Shown: positions 7,492 through 14,145 of the stretch, piece by piece
Numbering within the stretch: position 1 is the stretch's first letter
Layout of the letters: every line of letters starts with the position of its first letter
Assembly (NCBI GenBank): GCA_002786355.1
Contig: PGCO01000003.1
Location: 248,001-312,000 of the forward strand
Direction: 5' to 3'
Source: Sediminibacterium sp. FEMGT703S
GTDB taxonomy: Bacteria > Bacteroidota > Bacteroidia > Chitinophagales > Chitinophagaceae
Length of the DNA: 64,000 nucleotides
Made by a program: the position numbers and the translations under genes
The notes under the pieces: generated by a model
Databases searched by the model: none
What the model saw: the letters and a program-made list of their open reading frames with translations, nothing else
What the model was told of the DNA's origin: nothing

Positions 7492-7837
7492 TTTCTAGAC
7501 TTAATTTTTTGTCGATAAAATATTGTTTCTTTAAATTCTTAGCAAAATCAAGTTCTGACTTTGGTGTTTTTTGTGATTTCTTTTGAAAAGCATTTATCAA
7601 TATCACCAAATTACCTTCGTCAAAAAAACAGAATATTCTATAAATATTACTCTCAAATTCAATTCTGATTTCAAAAAGACCATCCGAATTTTCAACGTGT
7701 TGAAAATACTTTTTAGGTATATGATCAACTGACTTGATAAGCTCAAATACCCAATCAATTTTTTCTTGCAAGTCTTCATCAAGCTTGTTGTAGAAATCAA
7801 AAAAGTATTTCCCGTAAGTGGATAGTTTTCTGCTCAC
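7457..7837 (-). CDS. RelE/HigB family toxin (phage Gp49-like)
   Basis: A 126-residue RelE-superfamily ribonuclease toxin. The core reads KLDEDLQEKIDWVFELIK, then GLFEIRIEFESNIYRIFCFF and LVILINAFQKKSQKTP, the signature of the HigB/Gp49 group that cleaves mRNA on the ribosome. The lysine-rich tail after SELDFAKNLKKQYF extends into the antitoxin gene. The gene is first of the pair. All core segments are present, so it looks active. Confidence 0.87.
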   Translation of the reverse strand: MSRKLSTYGKYFFDFYNKLDEDLQEKIDWVFELIKSVDHIPKKYFQHVENSDGLFEIRIEFESNIYRIFCFFDEGNLVILINAFQKKSQKTPKSELDFAKNLKKQYFIDKKLSLENEKGINKKNKR

Positions 7838-7897
7838 TTTTCAAAGGTAACGAATTAGTGAACATTTAAAAAATAAATTACACCCCACAAAGCCGCG

Positions 7898-7920
7898 ACA
7901 GCTTTAATCCCCCCTACCCC
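7898..7920 (+). repeat. C-rich border repeat (copy 3)
   Basis: ACAGCTTTAATCC followed by CCCCTACCCC, related to the repeats at 3985 and 6049. It overlaps the 3' end of the 173-residue minus-strand gene, so part of it is coding there. Confidence 0.45.
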
Positions 7921-8435
7921 TCATTTAATAATAATTTACGCAAATAATTAATAGCCACCTTTTTCTTCCGATTCTTCCCTACTCGAATTACATCAAGCAT
8001 AGCAAGAATTTCATACAACCGACCATCCTCTTTTGCGGCTTTTACCTGATTACTATAAAGTGGCTCAATTGCCTGACCATAATCGCTACCATTAGGTTCT
8101 GGCCATACATAGATTTCATTGCTAACTATATTACCCTTAAAATATTTATGACTATGACTAGTTGCCATCCCCTTAGTCATTGGACCAGGTGACTGGGGAA
8201 ATACATAAGGCAAACCATATTGTAAAAACTCGAAAAAGGCATTTCTAAAGACCTTTCTTCTCTCGTGATTAATTAAACCTGCATAGGAGCTTCGACTAAG
8301 AGATTCCGAAACCTCTGCTGGACTAATATAGATAGCTCTAGCAATATCCAGAAATTGCCATTCCTTGCCTTCTAAAAGGATTGTTTTGATCAATACCACA
8401 ATGTCTTGGGGTCTCATTCCTTTATGTTGCCTCAT
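7914..8435 (-). CDS. Hypothetical protein with N-terminal winged-HTH-like region (173 aa)
   Basis: Not assigned to a named family. The first 60 residues look like a winged helix (VVLIKTILLEGKEWQFLDIA, then ISPAEVSESLSRSSYAGLI), suggesting DNA binding. The rest has a conserved-looking YVFPQSPGPMTKGMATSHSH stretch and ends with a basic tail. It is divergent from the HTH plus nucleotidyltransferase pair, with 41 bases between starts that include TTTGCAATTTGCAAA, a repeat suited to regulator binding. A regulator of that pair is possible. Confidence 0.6.
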   Translation of the reverse strand: MRQHKGMRPQDIVVLIKTILLEGKEWQFLDIARAIYISPAEVSESLSRSSYAGLINHERRKVFRNAFFEFLQYGLPYVFPQSPGPMTKGMATSHSHKYFKGNIVSNEIYVWPEPNGSDYGQAIEPLYSNQVKAAKEDGRLYEILAMLDVIRVGKNRKKKVAINYLRKLLLNEG

Positions 8436-8476
8436 AGTAATTCACATTTTGCAATTTGCAAATTACGAATTAAGAA

Positions 8477-8662
8477 TTGAATGGCAAACAAAAAGAATTG
8501 GCTGATGCTTTAGCTGTTTCTGAAGCTGCAATAAGCAAATTATTGAATGGGGTAAAGAATATTGAAACAGAGACCATCTTTAAATTAGAAGAAGTATATG
8601 GAGAGCCAATTATTACAGTAGTGGAAGAAGTAAGAACTAAGCGTTATGGCAAAAAAAAGTAA
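8477..8662 (+). CDS. Short HTH protein ahead of MNT nucleotidyltransferase (possible N-terminal truncation)
   Basis: The frame opens after a stop at 8471-8473 and has no ATG; TTG at 8477 is the only plausible start, giving 61 residues. It encodes an HTH (KELADALAVSEAAISKLLNGVK) and a basic tail, and overlaps the next ATG by 17 bases. The start within what would normally be helix 1-2 of an XRE domain suggests that the N-terminus has been lost. It may still act as the antitoxin or repressor of the downstream enzyme. Confidence 0.55.
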   Translation: MNGKQKELADALAVSEAAISKLLNGVKNIETETIFKLEEVYGEPIITVVEEVRTKRYGKKK

Positions 8663-8960
8663 AACAATGCCTTTAAGTTCATCTAAAATAGAATCAATAA
8701 AAAAATACTTCAAAACAAAACCTGTATTGAAAGCATATTTATTTGGATCGCAAGTTAGAGGCGCTGCTAACTCATCAAGTGATATGGATATTTTAGTAGA
8801 TTTAGATTATACCCAAAGAATAGGACTACAGTTTATCCAAATGAAATTAGACCTAGAAAAACTTTTAGAATTAGAAGTTGACCTAGTTTCCTCAAATGGA
8901 TTATCAAAATATATAAAGCCAATTGTTGACGCTGAAAAGCTCCTGATTTATGAAAAATAA
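8646..8960 (+). CDS. MNT-domain nucleotidyltransferase (MntA-like)
   Basis: A 104-residue minimal nucleotidyltransferase with the GSxxRG...SDxD signature (FGSQVRGAANSSSDMDILVD) and a third acidic residue in LEVDLVSS. Proteins of this class (MntA) act as antitoxins that AMPylate HEPN toxins. No HEPN gene is present on either side; instead an HTH gene overlaps it upstream. A terminator follows at 9039-9066. It may act in trans or belong to a different type of pair. Confidence 0.85.
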   Translation: MAKKSKTMPLSSSKIESIKKYFKTKPVLKAYLFGSQVRGAANSSSDMDILVDLDYTQRIGLQFIQMKLDLEKLLELEVDLVSSNGLSKYIKPIVDAEKLLIYEK

Positions 8961-9038
8961 GTATCTTACCTTAAATTAAATTTAAAACCATGAAGAATAT
9001 AACGATAAGAGATTTCGAAGGACTCTAATAAAACATTT

Positions 9039-9066
9039 AAAGCCGCTTTTCAAGTGGCTTTTTTAT
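9039..9066 (+). terminator. Rho-independent terminator after the MNT gene
   Basis: AAAGCCGCTT (9039-9048) pairs with AAGTGGCTTT (9052-9061) with one G-T pair and a three-base loop, followed by T residues. Between the MNT stop and this hairpin lies only a 12-codon frame (8990-9028, MKNITIRDFEGL). Confidence 0.8.
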
Positions 9067-9072
9067 TGCAAT

Positions 9073-9460
9073 AATAGAGAAATCATCCCCACTCCCCCTA
9101 AACCCTATGTATCCAAACTTATTGATTGACTTCGAGCCTGGCAAAGAGAATTTTGATAACCTAATGGCCGCATACGACCTAATAGAAACCTATTAAGGAA
9201 GAAAAAAGCAAAAGAATAAATTTTATGCTTTAGATACATCTTTAATTAAATCTATTTCTGTGTAATTAAAAATGGATACATCGTAATTCGCCAAAAGTTC
9301 CATAAAAGTCCTTTTAGTATATCCAGCAAGATCAGCAGCTTGACCTAAAGACAAATCTCCTTTTTCAAACAACTTTGCTGCTAAAAAAGTTTTAGCGTAT
9401 CGCTCATCTAAGTCATCAGGTATTTGAAGTGTCAAAGTTTTCATAATATAAATTTACAAA
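9073..9460. repeat. 388-bp duplicated segment, copy B
   Basis: Highly similar to 6714-7102. In this copy the short frame has an ATG (9107-9196, MYPNLLIDFEPGKENFDNLM then AAYDLIETY), so a 29-residue peptide could be made. The rest is the second UPF0175 gene. Only scattered substitutions separate the copies, so the duplication is fairly recent. Confidence 0.85.
9223..9444 (-). CDS. UPF0175 family antitoxin-like protein, copy B
   Basis: A 73-residue protein identical to the one at 6865-7086 apart from the last few residues. Like copy A it has the LSLGQAADLAGYTK core of UPF0175 antitoxins and lacks an adjacent PIN toxin. The strong amino-acid conservation with silent differences (for example GCT/GCC changes) suggests that both copies have been under selection since duplication, or that the event is recent. 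Confidence 0.87.
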   Translation of the reverse strand: MKTLTLQIPDDLDERYAKTFLAAKLFEKGDLSLGQAADLAGYTKRTFMELLANYDVSIFNYTEIDLIKDVSKA

Positions 9461-9572
9461 TAGGGTCTTTAATGAATTCCTTCAAGTATACAAATATAGC
9501 CCTCAAAGATTCGGCAGTAACTGTTGGATAAGACTCAGCCACCTCCTACTACCCCGCGGCTCTAATACTCCT

Positions 9573-10016
9573 TTACCTCAACTCACTCAACTTCACTAAA
9601 TGCTCCTCAGTAAGACCTATTAAAGGACTGGGCTGAACTAAATGCGCCTTCAGATAATCAGGGAGATCATTCAAAGAGGTATCATCATCAATAATGATAA
9701 AGTTTTCTTCGGTATTATTGACTTTAAACCAATTGACAATTTCATCTTTCCTATTAAGATTATCAATATTCTCAGGAAGACGCTCTATTTTATTAGTATG
9801 TATGCCTCTATTTCTGAAAATACTTTTCCATTCTTCAATACTAAAATTTGCTTTATGAGAAGTGGTAAGCATAATAGTATCATCGTCAGAAATCAACTGC
9901 TGTAGGGCAATAGTTGCCTTTGGACTAAACTCAGGAAATCCATCATTCAAGAGTTCAGGGCTTTTCCAACCTTTGGCTGGAACCATTACACCATCTATGT
10001 CTAAGAAGAGTAACAT
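9573..10016 (-). CDS. HAD-fold protein, RNA-repair-associated (HAD-SAK-like)
   Basis: A 147-residue HAD-superfamily protein. Motif I is LFLDIDGVMVP, motif II is MLTTSHK, and IIIDDDTSLNDLP supplies the distal acidic residues. The small size and the MLLFLDIDGV start resemble HAD domains found with Swiss-Army-knife RNA repair proteins; the substrate is probably a phosphate ester, possibly on nucleic acid. The start at 10014-10016 is chosen; an in-frame ATG three codons earlier (10025) is also possible. It follows the ParB-like gene by about 20 bases, so they probably form an operon. Confidence 0.7.
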   Translation of the reverse strand: MLLFLDIDGVMVPAKGWKSPELLNDGFPEFSPKATIALQQLISDDDTIMLTTSHKANFSIEEWKSIFRNRGIHTNKIERLPENIDNLNRKDEIVNWFKVNNTEENFIIIDDDTSLNDLPDYLKAHLVQPSPLIGLTEEHLVKLSELR

Positions 10017-10035
10017 AATATGCAAATTTAGGCCT

Positions 10036-10446
10036 TTATTTCAGCAAGGCAACTATTTCCTCAACTGGCAGATTATTATACGCTGCATCTTGTCTATTAT
10101 GAAAACCAATCTCTTCAGTGGTATCCCAATCACTATCATCAAAACTTACTTTATCCCAATCAATTATAATAGTTGATGAAGGAGAGACCCAAGAAATTCT
10201 GTCAAGATTATAATTAGCTAAAATAGATGCGACATATCTATGATGCCCATCACAGATGAAATTCTCACTCACCTTGATTGGAGGAATTTTAAGATTAGCC
10301 AACATCTTTTTGTAGATACGCTCAATAATGGGCAACGATAACCTTGAATGAGTTGAAACCAATACATTTTCATTTTTATGTATTAACTCTAGAATAATTT
10401 CTCTTGTAATATTTTTCAATGCGCAATTTTTAAGTACTAAAATCAC
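10036..10446 (-). CDS. ParB/Srx-like fold protein (136 aa)
   Basis: A 136-residue protein with a ParB/sulfiredoxin-like signature: PPIKVSENFICDGHHRYVAS, where DGHHRY corresponds to the GxxR/DGHHR nucleotide-binding loop of this fold. The preceding region LSLPIIERIYKKMLANLK matches the helix before the loop. Family members include partition proteins, nucleases and enzymes acting on small molecules, so activity is uncertain. It is likely co-transcribed with the HAD gene downstream and unrelated to the chromosomal parB at 53.6 kb. Confidence 0.6.
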   Translation of the reverse strand: MILVLKNCALKNITREIILELIHKNENVLVSTHSRLSLPIIERIYKKMLANLKIPPIKVSENFICDGHHRYVASILANYNLDRISWVSPSSTIIIDWDKVSFDDSDWDTTEEIGFHNRQDAAYNNLPVEEIVALLK

Positions 10447-10577
10447 ACTTAAAGAATTAAATATTAATAGTGTTAATACCTATTTACCCTGGGTTAAAAG
10501 CACTTATCTAGCCTGAAAAAATAATTTTACGAAAACTTCACTTTTTGTGAACTTTTATTACATTTACAAATGAAACA

Positions 10578-10751
10578 ATGAAAATCAGGTTAGTCACACA
10601 ACAATCCATTGAAGAATTCATTGAACAAAATGCCAATAGCTTGAATGGCTTTAGAACTTGGTTAACTCTTTTAAATTCTGCAAATTGGGAAGAACCTAAT
10701 GATATGCAAATATCAATATACCATTTCAACATATTAAAATTCATCCCATGA
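10578..10751 (+). pseudogene. Truncated HigB-type toxin
   Basis: The frame reads MKIRLVTQQSIEEFIEQNAN, then SLNGFRTWLTLLNSANWEEP, then NDMQISIYHFNILKFIP (57 residues). The first 43 match the N-terminal half of HigB (RelE-like) toxins, which are about 95 residues; the half with the catalytic and RNA-binding strands is missing. Its stop overlaps the start of the antitoxin gene (ATGA, 10748-10751), so a deletion inside the toxin kept the coupling. TTCAC-TTTTT-GTGAA at 10537-10551 may be the operator. Confidence 0.7.
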
Positions 10752-11197
10752 CCCATCTACCCTATACCATCATCAAATCAAAGGCACATTACTATAAGTA
10801 TTGTAATATTCTTGAAGCTTTGGTAGATAGCAAAAAGAAAACCAAATCCATTCAGGATGAAATAGAACTACTCGAATTATTGATAGAAAAATATGATGCA
10901 GAGAATAGCAGCTTTACCAATGCCGACCCCATCGAGCTACTCAAATATTTAATGAGCGATCATCAAATGAAAGCTGTTGATTTAGCAGCATTACTAAATG
11001 TAAGTGAAGGGCTAGTCTCTGACATGCTTAACTATAAAAAGGGGCTTTCAAAAGACACTATTCGGATTCTTTCCCAGAAATTCAAAATGAGTCAAGAAGC
11101 TTTTAATAGACCGTATAAACTCAAATCACTTATACAACTAAAAACAACCAAGCGCAAACCACTAAAGCGTGCTACTAAAACAGCAAAAGCTTTTTAA
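10748..11197 (+). CDS. higA: HigA-type antitoxin (XRE HTH)
   Basis: A 149-residue antitoxin of the larger HigA class: an N-terminal helical region (YYKYCNILEALVDSK, then EIELLELLIEKYD), a DPIELLKYLMSDHQMKA linker, and an HTH (AVDLAALLNVSEGLVSDML). The basic C-terminal tail (KTTKRKPLKRATKTAKAF) is longer than usual. It overlaps the truncated HigB by 4 bases. With its toxin broken, it may persist as a repressor or as an antidote against related toxins. It ends 1 base before the convergent HipT-like gene. Confidence 0.85.
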   Translation: MTHLPYTIIKSKAHYYKYCNILEALVDSKKKTKSIQDEIELLELLIEKYDAENSSFTNADPIELLKYLMSDHQMKAVDLAALLNVSEGLVSDMLNYKKGLSKDTIRILSQKFKMSQEAFNRPYKLKSLIQLKTTKRKPLKRATKTAKAF

Positions 11198-12190
11198 TTA
11201 CACGGCAACCCCACTCCCCCCAATCCTCAATAATTTCTCCGAAAAATTTTTTAAATAATCGGCTTTTACATTTTCTCTAAAGAAAGACTTATTAACCATC
11301 TCAACAACATTAGGTTGCTTGATAATAAATTGCGCCAATATTCTTTCTGCTCTTTTGGGAAGGATAGACAGTCGTTTAGCAAGTTCTAAAAAATTTGCTC
11401 TTCCATAATACCCGTATTTACTATAAAAGGCAGACTCATAATCCCCATCATATAGTTGCAAGGCAGTATCAGATTCAGCTGGGCTATGAATGACTGTACT
11501 TAATAAATCATAAGCAGGACTTAACTGGTATTCACCATCGGTATTGCGGATCAAAGAAAAATTCTTCAGATGGGCATCCCCGTTTGAAAAGACATAATTA
11601 AAAACCACCAGTGTGAACAAACGCTCACATGCGGTAATGGAAGCTGGTACGTATTGCTGAATCAGTTTTCCGATGTCTTCATAACTTCCCTCGTACTTAA
11701 AATTATCTCCATGGGTGCTTGAAGTCTTGCCGGATATTTGTGCAAAGTCTTCCTGTAAATATTTTGTGCCATCTGCAGCCAAATCAAATCGTTTAGTCAG
11801 ATAAGCAGGCGTACCATCTTTAAAATATATAAGTACATTTTCGGCAGTAGGAATATTAAAAACCTGTTTAGCAATCTGCATCGTTAAATGCTCATTCTCT
11901 GGCACCTGATCAATTTGAGCCAACTGTTGGTAAAGTGGAATGGGTTTGAGTATATAAGTGCCTACCCTTTCAGTCAGTACCAGTTCTTTATACTCTAACT
12001 TCAGCGAATACTTCAATTGCACCCCTGAAATAGATAAGCGTTTACTATGCGCTTGAAAGTACAGTAGGTTCTCATCTTTAGGGGCATCAAATGGCAAAAC
12101 AGGAGAACTGCGTAACCCGGCAAACATGGTCTTCCGACAAGAAAGGCAGTACCCCTCTTTTACTTCTTTATAACATCCCATGCATTGCAT
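11198..12190 (-). CDS. hipT: HipT-like serine/threonine kinase toxin (HipA C-terminal)
   Basis: A 330-residue HipA-family kinase lacking the N-subdomain, which is encoded by the gene upstream. It starts with two CxxC pairs (CMGC and CLSC, residues 3-18), then the LSISGVQLKYSL loop with the autophosphorylation serines, the catalytic NGDAHLKNFSLI and the metal-binding SPAYDLLS. HipT of other bacteria phosphorylates tRNA synthetases. The start overlaps the previous stop by one base (TAATG). The kinase core is complete, so it should be active. Confidence 0.88.
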   Translation of the reverse strand: MQCMGCYKEVKEGYCLSCRKTMFAGLRSSPVLPFDAPKDENLLYFQAHSKRLSISGVQLKYSLKLEYKELVLTERVGTYILKPIPLYQQLAQIDQVPENEHLTMQIAKQVFNIPTAENVLIYFKDGTPAYLTKRFDLAADGTKYLQEDFAQISGKTSSTHGDNFKYEGSYEDIGKLIQQYVPASITACERLFTLVVFNYVFSNGDAHLKNFSLIRNTDGEYQLSPAYDLLSTVIHSPAESDTALQLYDGDYESAFYSKYGYYGRANFLELAKRLSILPKRAERILAQFIIKQPNVVEMVNKSFFRENVKADYLKNFSEKLLRIGGSGVAV

Positions 12191-12510
12191 TAGTCAATCG
12201 GTTTAATAGTTATAGCACCAATCGTGTCTTCCCCGGCAGTTTGCAATAACCGAGTAAAATCATCTCTTTCATCTATTTTCAAGGTCCTACATTGGATATC
12301 CTTATTCACCCCTTCCGCCAAAAGCCCATGAAAAAAAGCGAATAAATGGTCTGATGTATATATGGGTTGGTTTTTAGGTAAAGTCAAACTGATAGCAGGT
12401 TGAGAATTATCCTGATAGTAAGTTGGATCATAACTGAAACTAAATTGACCCTCCGGATTTTTAGTCAAGTATCCGGCCAGTTTTCCATTGTTATAGACTT
12501 CTCCGGTCAT
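12190..12510 (-). CDS. hipS: HipS-like N-subdomain protein of HipBST system
   Basis: A 106-residue protein equal to the N-subdomain 1 of HipA (GEVYNNGKLAGYLTKNPEG, then AISLTLPKNQPIYTSDHLFA and LAEGVNKD). In three-gene HipBST systems this separate protein serves as the antitoxin to the kinase. It overlaps hipB by 4 bases and hipT by 1 base, so the three are translated as a unit. Splitting is natural for this type, not a frameshift. Confidence 0.85.
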   Translation of the reverse strand: MTGEVYNNGKLAGYLTKNPEGQFSFSYDPTYYQDNSQPAISLTLPKNQPIYTSDHLFAFFHGLLAEGVNKDIQCRTLKIDERDDFTRLLQTAGEDTIGAITIKPID

Positions 12511-12719
12511 GCATTAATTTTTTTAATAGTTACTACGATATCCAGTCCTAGTACCACTAAAATTTTTTCTAGGGTTGAAAAGGAAGGATTGCCCTTACCG
12601 GATTCTAACTGGTAAATGGTCTTGATAGTAACACCAGCCAATTCAGATAAGTCCTCCTGCTTTAAAGTAAGGTCTACCCTTCTCTTGGCCACTAATTGTC
12701 CAATTTCAGCTAGTTCCAT
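12507..12719 (-). CDS. hipB: HipB-like XRE repressor
   Basis: A 70-residue XRE protein (LVAKRRVDLTLKQEDLSELA, then GVTIKTIYQLESGKGNPSFS), matching HipB. It represses its own operon, usually together with the other Hip proteins. Two copies of ATCGGTATTATAAT lie at 12718-12731 (overlapping the start codon) and 12779-12792, fitting paired operators. It is first in the hipB-hipS-hipT order and follows xylA on the same strand after 85 bases. Confidence 0.88.
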   Translation of the reverse strand: MELAEIGQLVAKRRVDLTLKQEDLSELAGVTIKTIYQLESGKGNPSFSTLEKILVVLGLDIVVTIKKINA

Positions 12720-12794
12720 CGGTATTATAATTCTTAATTACTACAATATTAGACAAAATATTATCAAATACAAAGGATATCGGTATTATAATAC
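12718..12794 (-). promoter_or_regulatory. Paired HipB operator repeats
   Basis: ATCGGTATTATAAT occurs at 12718-12731 and again at 12779-12792. The upstream copy extends to the palindrome GTATTATAATAC (12783-12794). The core TATTATAATA also forms the centre of the palindrome in front of the second hipB (21938-21953). Confidence 0.6.
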
Positions 12795-12804
12795 TGAGTT
12801 CAAC

Positions 12805-14133
12805 CTAAACAAAACGATTAATCAAATTCTCTAAATACTCTTGCCTACCACTAATTACTGAAGGCTCCCCAGCTTGAATGGCATAACTGCGTAAGTCTTC
12901 AAGTACCAAATTACCAGCAGCAAAATCCTTACCCTTGCCTTCATCAAAAGACGCATAACGTTTTGTACGGAAACTGCTGTACTCAGATTGATTCAATATT
13001 TTCTCTGTAACAATTAATGCCCTGGCAAATGCATCCATACCTCCAATATGCGCATAAAATAAATCAGCAGGGTCGGTGCTGTTTCGACGGATTTTCGCAT
13101 CAAAGTTGATACCACCACCCGCAAAACCACTGGCTTCTACAATCACCAACATGGCTTCCACCAATTCATTAATATTCGTAGGGAATTGATCGGTATCCCA
13201 ACCGTTTTGATAATCTCCCCTATTCGCATCCATGCTACCCAATAAACCTGCATCGGCAGCAACTTGTAGCTCATGCTGAAAAGTATGCCCAGCAAGGGTT
13301 GCGTGGTTCACTTCAATATTTAATTTAAAATCATCCAACAATCCGTACTGACGTAAAAAGCCAATCACTGTTTCGCAATCATAATCATATTGATGCTTAC
13401 TAGGCTCACAAGGTTTGGGCTCTATAAAAAATGTTCCCTTAAATCCATTCTTACGGGCGTAGTCTTTAGCCATATGCAAGAAGCGCGCAAGATGATCTTT
13501 CTCGCGTTTCATATTCGTATTGAGCAAACTCATATACCCTTCTCTACCACCCCAGAAAACATAATTTTCTCCACCCAATGCAATGGTTGCATCTAATGCC
13601 GCTTTCACTTGTGCACCTGCATGAGCAAGCACCTGAAAGTCTGGATTCGTAGCAGCCCCATTCATATATCTTCTATTACTGAACAAATTAGCAGTGCCCC
13701 ACAGCAATTTCACGCCACTGGCATTTTGCTTCGCTTTAAAATAATCAGTAATAGCCCCCAAGCGGCGTTCATTCTCATGAATATCATTCGTATAATCCAC
13801 TGCATCCACATCATGAAAACAATAATATGGAACACCTAGTTTGGTAATAAATTCAAAAGCAGCATCGGCTTTTTGTTTGGCTCTTTCCACCGCATCGGTT
13901 GTTTGATCCCATGGAAATAAATGAGTGGGTTCACCAAAGGGATCAGCACCACTACCACAGAAGCTATGCCAATAAGCACATGCAAAACGCATCCACTCTT
14001 TCATCGTTTTTCCAGCCACCATGCGATCTTCATCATACCAACGAAACGCAAGCGGGTTATCACTCTCCAACCCTTCAAAATTTATTTTTCCAATTCCTTT
14101 GAAGTATTCTTTTTCACCAAGTAAGATAGACAT
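12805..14133 (-). CDS. xylA: Xylose isomerase
   Basis: Converts D-xylose to D-xylulose in the cytoplasm, using two divalent metal ions. The 442-residue length is standard for class II enzymes. Visible active-site segments are the catalytic-histidine region [11 protein letters not shown], the metal-binding [15 protein letters not shown] and [17 protein letters not shown], and MDANRGD. It lies 12 bases downstream of xylB in a xylB-xylA operon. No xylose transporter or regulator is adjacent, so uptake must be encoded elsewhere. The start gives [14 protein letters not shown], the typical family start. Confidence 0.97.
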   Translation of the reverse strand: MSILLGEKEYFKGIGKINFEGLESDNPLAFRWYDEDRMVAGKTMKEWMRFACAYWHSFCGSGADPFGEPTHLFPWDQTTDAVERAKQKADAAFEFITKLGVPYYCFHDVDAVDYTNDIHENERRLGAITDYFKAKQNASGVKLLWGTANLFSNRRYMNGAATNPDFQVLAHAGAQVKAALDATIALGGENYVFWGGREGYMSLLNTNMKREKDHLARFLHMAKDYARKNGFKGTFFIEPKPCEPSKHQYDYDCETVIGFLRQYGLLDDFKLNIEVNHATLAGHTFQHELQVAADAGLLGSMDANRGDYQNGWDTDQFPTNINELVEAMLVIVEASGFAGGGINFDAKIRRNSTDPADLFYAHIGGMDAFARALIVTEKILNQSEYSSFRTKRYASFDEGKGKDFAAGNLVLEDLRSYAIQAGEPSVISGRQEYLENLINRFV

Positions 14134-14145
14134 ATCGTTATTTTA

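Noticed and set aside
3985..9576. Integron cassette array with attC sites
   Set aside because: Small modules separated by repeats suggested it, but no inverse-core RYYYAAC/GTTRRRY pairs or long imperfect palindromes were found, module orientations are mixed and no integrase is in view.
12190..12510. Frameshifted hipA (split N-terminus)
   Set aside because: The overlapping start/stop arrangement and complete short protein match natural three-gene HipBST systems, so a frameshift is not needed.
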